A stretch of 64,000 nt of DNA, taken from NCBI RefSeq assembly GCF_007993935.1, contig NZ_VITY01000004.1:124001-188000 (forward strand). The letters run 5' to 3'. A program made the position numbers and the translations under genes. Source of the stretch: Bradyrhizobium macuxiense (lineage in GTDB: Bacteria > Pseudomonadota > Alphaproteobacteria > Rhizobiales > Xanthobacteraceae). The notes beneath the pieces are model-generated. The model had not been told where the DNA came from. It saw only the letters and a program-made list of their open reading frames with translations, and did not search any database. This document shows, in pieces, positions 61,247 through 64,000 of this stretch (its first letter is position 1; each line of letters begins with the position of its first letter).

Positions 61247-61753
61247 TCAGATAGTTCCGATCCTGGTGAACCCAGCAACGCTGACGAGGTACGCACGTTT
61301 TTCGCCATATATGGCTCGTTTCTTCAGCTATGGCAGACTTTCGAGCTTGTCATAGAAGTCGCGATCATGCGGCGACTTAATCTATCTGCTCGTCACGCGT
61401 CCATTGTCCTAAACAGTCTCAATTTCGCGGCGAAATCAAACATCCTGTCCTCTCTTCTTAAAGAGGAGGGCGATCAGGAGGCACTTTCAGCACTCGGCAA
61501 CGCGCAAACCAAGGCTGGCAGGAATGATTTCATTCACAGCTTCCTGACAATTCAAGACGCGGGCATCTTCCGGCTAGTGCGCCGAAATATCAAAAATGGG
61601 AACTACACTGCGGATCTAAACGAGTTAGACGTTCCGGCCATGTTTACGCATGGAGCCCAGTTCGCTGAAGCGTATGAGCGAGCCCAAACTGCCCTTGGCG
61701 TGACTAGTGAAGACGTCGATCAGTACATAGAAGCGATCGAATCTCACGCTTGA
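61244..61753 (+). CDS. HEPN-like protein, candidate RNase or toxin
   Basis: 169 residues, all-helical by appearance. At residues 93-98 it carries RNDFIH, the RX4H motif with Asn after Arg that is characteristic of HEPN RNases. The preceding helices (FLQLWQTFELVIEVAIMRRL) and a long insertion fit HEPN-type folds found in toxins, abortive-infection and antiphage proteins. No other known domain is visible. It is the most interesting gene in the accessory patch; activity is purely inferred. Confidence 0.55.
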   Translation: MSDSSDPGEPSNADEVRTFFAIYGSFLQLWQTFELVIEVAIMRRLNLSARHASIVLNSLNFAAKSNILSSLLKEEGDQEALSALGNAQTKAGRNDFIHSFLTIQDAGIFRLVRRNIKNGNYTADLNELDVPAMFTHGAQFAEAYERAQTALGVTSEDVDQYIEAIESHA

Positions 61754-61774
61754 GACGCCCCATCTCGGGCAGCG

Positions 61775-61813
61775 CATTAAGAGAACATCCGGGGGCGACG
61801 CGCGCCGTCCCCG
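61775..61813. repeat. direct repeat, right boundary of accessory patch
   Basis: CATTAAGAGAACATCCGGGG then GCGACGCGCGCCGTCCCCGG. Here the hairpin CATCCGGGGG / CCCCGGATG is complete. It lies between the convergent HEPN-like and metallo-beta-lactamase genes. Confidence 0.88.
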
Positions 61814-61825
61814 GATGGCCAGCCG

Positions 61826-62797
61826 TCACAGCGTCATCTGCATCGGCTCGGGATAATAGTGGAAGCCCTCGCCGGCCTTGGCGACGTGGCCGTAGCCCGG
61901 CCAGGCGAAGTGATAGGACATGACCGGCGTCTTGTTCGCGGCCAGTGTCTCCAAGAGCCTGACCCGCGAGGCTGCCGCCTGCTTCGGATCGGTGTCGTAG
62001 GAGAACTCCATCCGCGGTCGCTCCAGCAGCAGCACCGCGTGATGGGAGAGGTCGCCGAGGAAGGCGAACGACTTGCCGCCGGAGCTCACCATGAAGATGG
62101 TGTGGCCCACGGTGTGGCCGGGCGCTGCGATCGCCGTCACGCCGGGCAGGAATTCCTGGCCGTCCTTGAAGAACACGATGCGGTCGCGAACCGGCAGCAG
62201 GTTCTTGCGGGCGTGCACGACAAAGTCCTTCAGCGGACTGCCCATCTTGCCTTCGTCGGTCCAGAAATCGAGATCGCTCTGCGCGATGTAGTATTGCGCA
62301 TTCGGGAACAGCGGCTTGTCGTCGGCGCCGACGATGCCGCCGATGTGATCGATGTGCGCGTGCGACAGCACGACGGCGTCGATGTCCTCCGGCTTGATGC
62401 CGGCTTCCTGCATGCTCTTCTGCTGCCGGCCGGTGGTCGGACCGAACGCCTTCGACGTGCCCATGCCGGTATCGAACAGGATCAACTTGTCGCCGGTGTT
62501 GACGATCGGCGAATTCTGCTCGAGCACGACATTGTCGGGCGAGAGGAAGTTGTCGGAGAGCATCTTCTTCACTTCTTCCTTCGGCACGCCGGTGAAGGTG
62601 CCGGAGGGATCGCCGAGCGGAAGCGGACCGTCGGAGACGACGGTGACTTCGGCATCGCCGAGCACGAAGCGGTGCCAATAGGGAGTCTGCGTGCCGAGTT
62701 TCGGCGCGCGCGCTTGCGCAGTGCCGCCGAGGAGTGTGCTGGCGCCGAGACCGGCACCGAGCGCGAGCAAGGATCGTCGTGAGACATTGAGCGTCAT
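61826..62797 (-). CDS. Tat-exported metallo-beta-lactamase-fold hydrolase
   Basis: 323 residues. A twin-arginine signal (SRRSLLALGAGLGAS, residues 5-20) directs export to the periplasm. The zinc-binding motif HAHIDHIGG is complete, with GHTVGHT and the later GDLSHHA and SYHFAWPG histidines. It belongs to the MBL-fold group that includes lactonases and other hydrolases; the substrate is not known. The ATG at 62797 follows a GGAGGAAGAC site; the upstream open frame has no similarity. Confidence 0.85.
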   Translation of the reverse strand: MTLNVSRRSLLALGAGLGASTLLGGTAQARAPKLGTQTPYWHRFVLGDAEVTVVSDGPLPLGDPSGTFTGVPKEEVKKMLSDNFLSPDNVVLEQNSPIVNTGDKLILFDTGMGTSKAFGPTTGRQQKSMQEAGIKPEDIDAVVLSHAHIDHIGGIVGADDKPLFPNAQYYIAQSDLDFWTDEGKMGSPLKDFVVHARKNLLPVRDRIVFFKDGQEFLPGVTAIAAPGHTVGHTIFMVSSGGKSFAFLGDLSHHAVLLLERPRMEFSYDTDPKQAAASRVRLLETLAANKTPVMSYHFAWPGYGHVAKAGEGFHYYPEPMQMTL

Positions 62798-62986
62798 AAC
62801 GTCTTCCTCCACAATTTTTATGAGTTTGTCGCGTTGTTGCCCGCGTTGGCCCGCCGCTTGACCTGACGCAGGCAAGAAGATGCTGCCCTCGCCCGCGCAA
62901 GCTGGCAAGAAGAATAAGGCGAACGCAGGCACGGCCAGGCGCTGGCTAAATTTCAGCCAGCCTGTGCAACGCACAAGGGAGGAGGA

Positions 62987-63934
62987 TTATTTCGCGGCGC
63001 GCTTCTTCTCGATGGTATCCCAGATCTTGGCCGCGACGTCGGGGCCGTTGAGCCGCGCAATGGCGCGGATGCCGGTCGGCGATGTGACGTTGATCTCGGT
63101 CAGATTGCCGTCGATCACATCGAGGCCGACGAACAGCAGGCCGAGTTCGCGCAGCGCGGGCCCGACGGTGGCGCAGATTTCGCGCTCGCGATCCGAAAGC
63201 TCGGTCGCCTTGGCCGCGCCGCCGCGCACCATGTTGGAGCGCAGATCGTCCGCCGCCGGCACGCGGTTGACGGCGCCGGCGAATTCGCCGTCGACCAGGA
63301 TGATGCGCTTGTCGCCATGCTTCACCTCGGGAAGGAAGCGCTGGATCACCCAGGGCTCCTTGAAGGTGACCGAGAACATGTCGAACAGCGAGCCGAAATT
63401 CATATCCTGCGGCATCACACGAAACACCGCGGCGCCGCCATGGCCGTGCAACGGTTTCATGACGACGGCGCCGTGCTGGTCGCGGAATGCGTTGATCTCG
63501 TCGAGGTCGCGCGAGATCAGGGTCGGCGGCATCAGCTGCGGGAAATTCATCACGAACAGCTTTTCCGGCGCGTTGCGCACGCTGGCCGGATCGTTGACGA
63601 CCAGGGTCTTCGGATGGATGCGCTCGAGCAAATGGGTCGAGGTGATGTAGGCGAGGTCGAACGGCGGGTCCTGCCGCAGCAGCACCACATCGAAGCCGTT
63701 GAGGGCCTCGCGCTTCGCTTCGCCGAGCGTGAAGTGATCGCCGACCTCGTCGCGCACGGTGAGCGGCTGCAGCGGCGCCACCAGCTCCTCGCCGCGCAGC
63801 GACAGTTTGTCGGGCGTGTAGTAGGAAATGCCGTGGCCGCGCTTCTGGGCTTCGAGCAGCAGCGCAAAGGTCGAATCGCCGCGGATGTTGATGCGCGCGA
63901 TGGGATCCATCTGGACGGCGATCTTCAATTTCAT
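62987..63934 (-). CDS. gshB: glutathione synthetase
   Basis: 315 residues, ATP-grasp enzyme joining gamma-glutamylcysteine and glycine. [49 protein letters not shown] and the ATP-grasp glycine loop [11 protein letters not shown] are standard. The ATG at 63934 is the only good start. The remaining 66 bases to the right edge show nothing. Confidence 0.97.
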   Translation of the reverse strand: MKLKIAVQMDPIARINIRGDSTFALLLEAQKRGHGISYYTPDKLSLRGEELVAPLQPLTVRDEVGDHFTLGEAKREALNGFDVVLLRQDPPFDLAYITSTHLLERIHPKTLVVNDPASVRNAPEKLFVMNFPQLMPPTLISRDLDEINAFRDQHGAVVMKPLHGHGGAAVFRVMPQDMNFGSLFDMFSVTFKEPWVIQRFLPEVKHGDKRIILVDGEFAGAVNRVPAADDLRSNMVRGGAAKATELSDREREICATVGPALRELGLLFVGLDVIDGNLTEINVTSPTGIRAIARLNGPDVAAKIWDTIEKKRAAK

Positions 63935-64000
63935 AGGCGTATCCCGAGAGGTCTGAGGGTAACTTTAAGGGCTTGCGTCGAATGCCGCTAACAGATGGCG

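Overview
This 64 kb window is a high-GC alphaproteobacterial chromosome segment. Gene order, protein similarity and the families of intergenic repeats point to Bradyrhizobium or a very close relative. Most of it is conserved core chromosome, with one small accessory patch near the right end.

Layout. (1) 0-11 kb: the 3' part of an acyl-CoA thioesterase, two tandem GYF_2-domain membrane proteins, and two separate glnK-amtB (PII protein / ammonium channel) pairs. Between the pairs lies a 3.4 kb cassette: a PadR regulator with a HAAS-type membrane partner and an ester-cyclase-like protein, an ArsR regulator with an SRPBCC partner, and a stand-alone ClpP. A sigma-54 type promoter precedes the second glnK-amtB pair. 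(2) 11-26 kb: aminotransferase, ftsK-lolA-xth, a cyclic-nucleotide-binding protein, an OmpR-type response regulator, an L,D-transpeptidase, a hydratase, yggS, a diguanylate cyclase and a MASE1 hybrid histidine kinase. (3) 26-42 kb: the classical alphaproteobacterial origin neighbourhood, leuS-lptE-holA, parB-parA-rsmG-mnmG-trmE-rho-hemJ on the minus strand, then ppsR-maf-coaE-dnaQ on the plus strand. Five parS centromere sites lie within 2.3 kb around rsmG/mnmG/trmE. The hemJ-ppsR gap, where gene polarity flips, is the best candidate for oriC. (4) 42-58 kb: secB, tim44-like/mltA/smr, the hslV-GNAT-DUF2585-hslU operon, the hisB-DUF2628-hisHAFE-coaA run and a large hybrid sensor kinase. (5) 58-64 kb: comM-like ATPase, then a lower-GC 1.6 kb patch bounded by a near-identical direct repeat of about 38 bp, then a Tat-exported metallo-beta-lactamase-fold hydrolase and gshB.

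How the parts work together. The two PII/AmtB pairs couple ammonium uptake to nitrogen status. ParA/ParB/parS, FtsK and the presumed oriC form the replication and segregation core. HslUV and ClpP are protein quality-control enzymes. The his run makes histidine from the imidazoleglycerol-phosphate stage and supplies the PRFAR-forming steps.

Most notable observations. All nine convergent gene junctions contain an inverted-repeat intergenic element. The hemJ-ppsR gap is enriched in GANTC methylation sites and DnaA-box-like sequences. A TGC-rich motif array lies between trmE and rho. The direct-repeat-bounded patch carries an IS1595-type remnant, a zinc-ribbon small protein, a truncated antisense small-protein gene, and a HEPN-like protein with an RNxxxH motif that could be an uncharacterised RNase or toxin. 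All assignments are by eye from sequence motifs; no database search was run.
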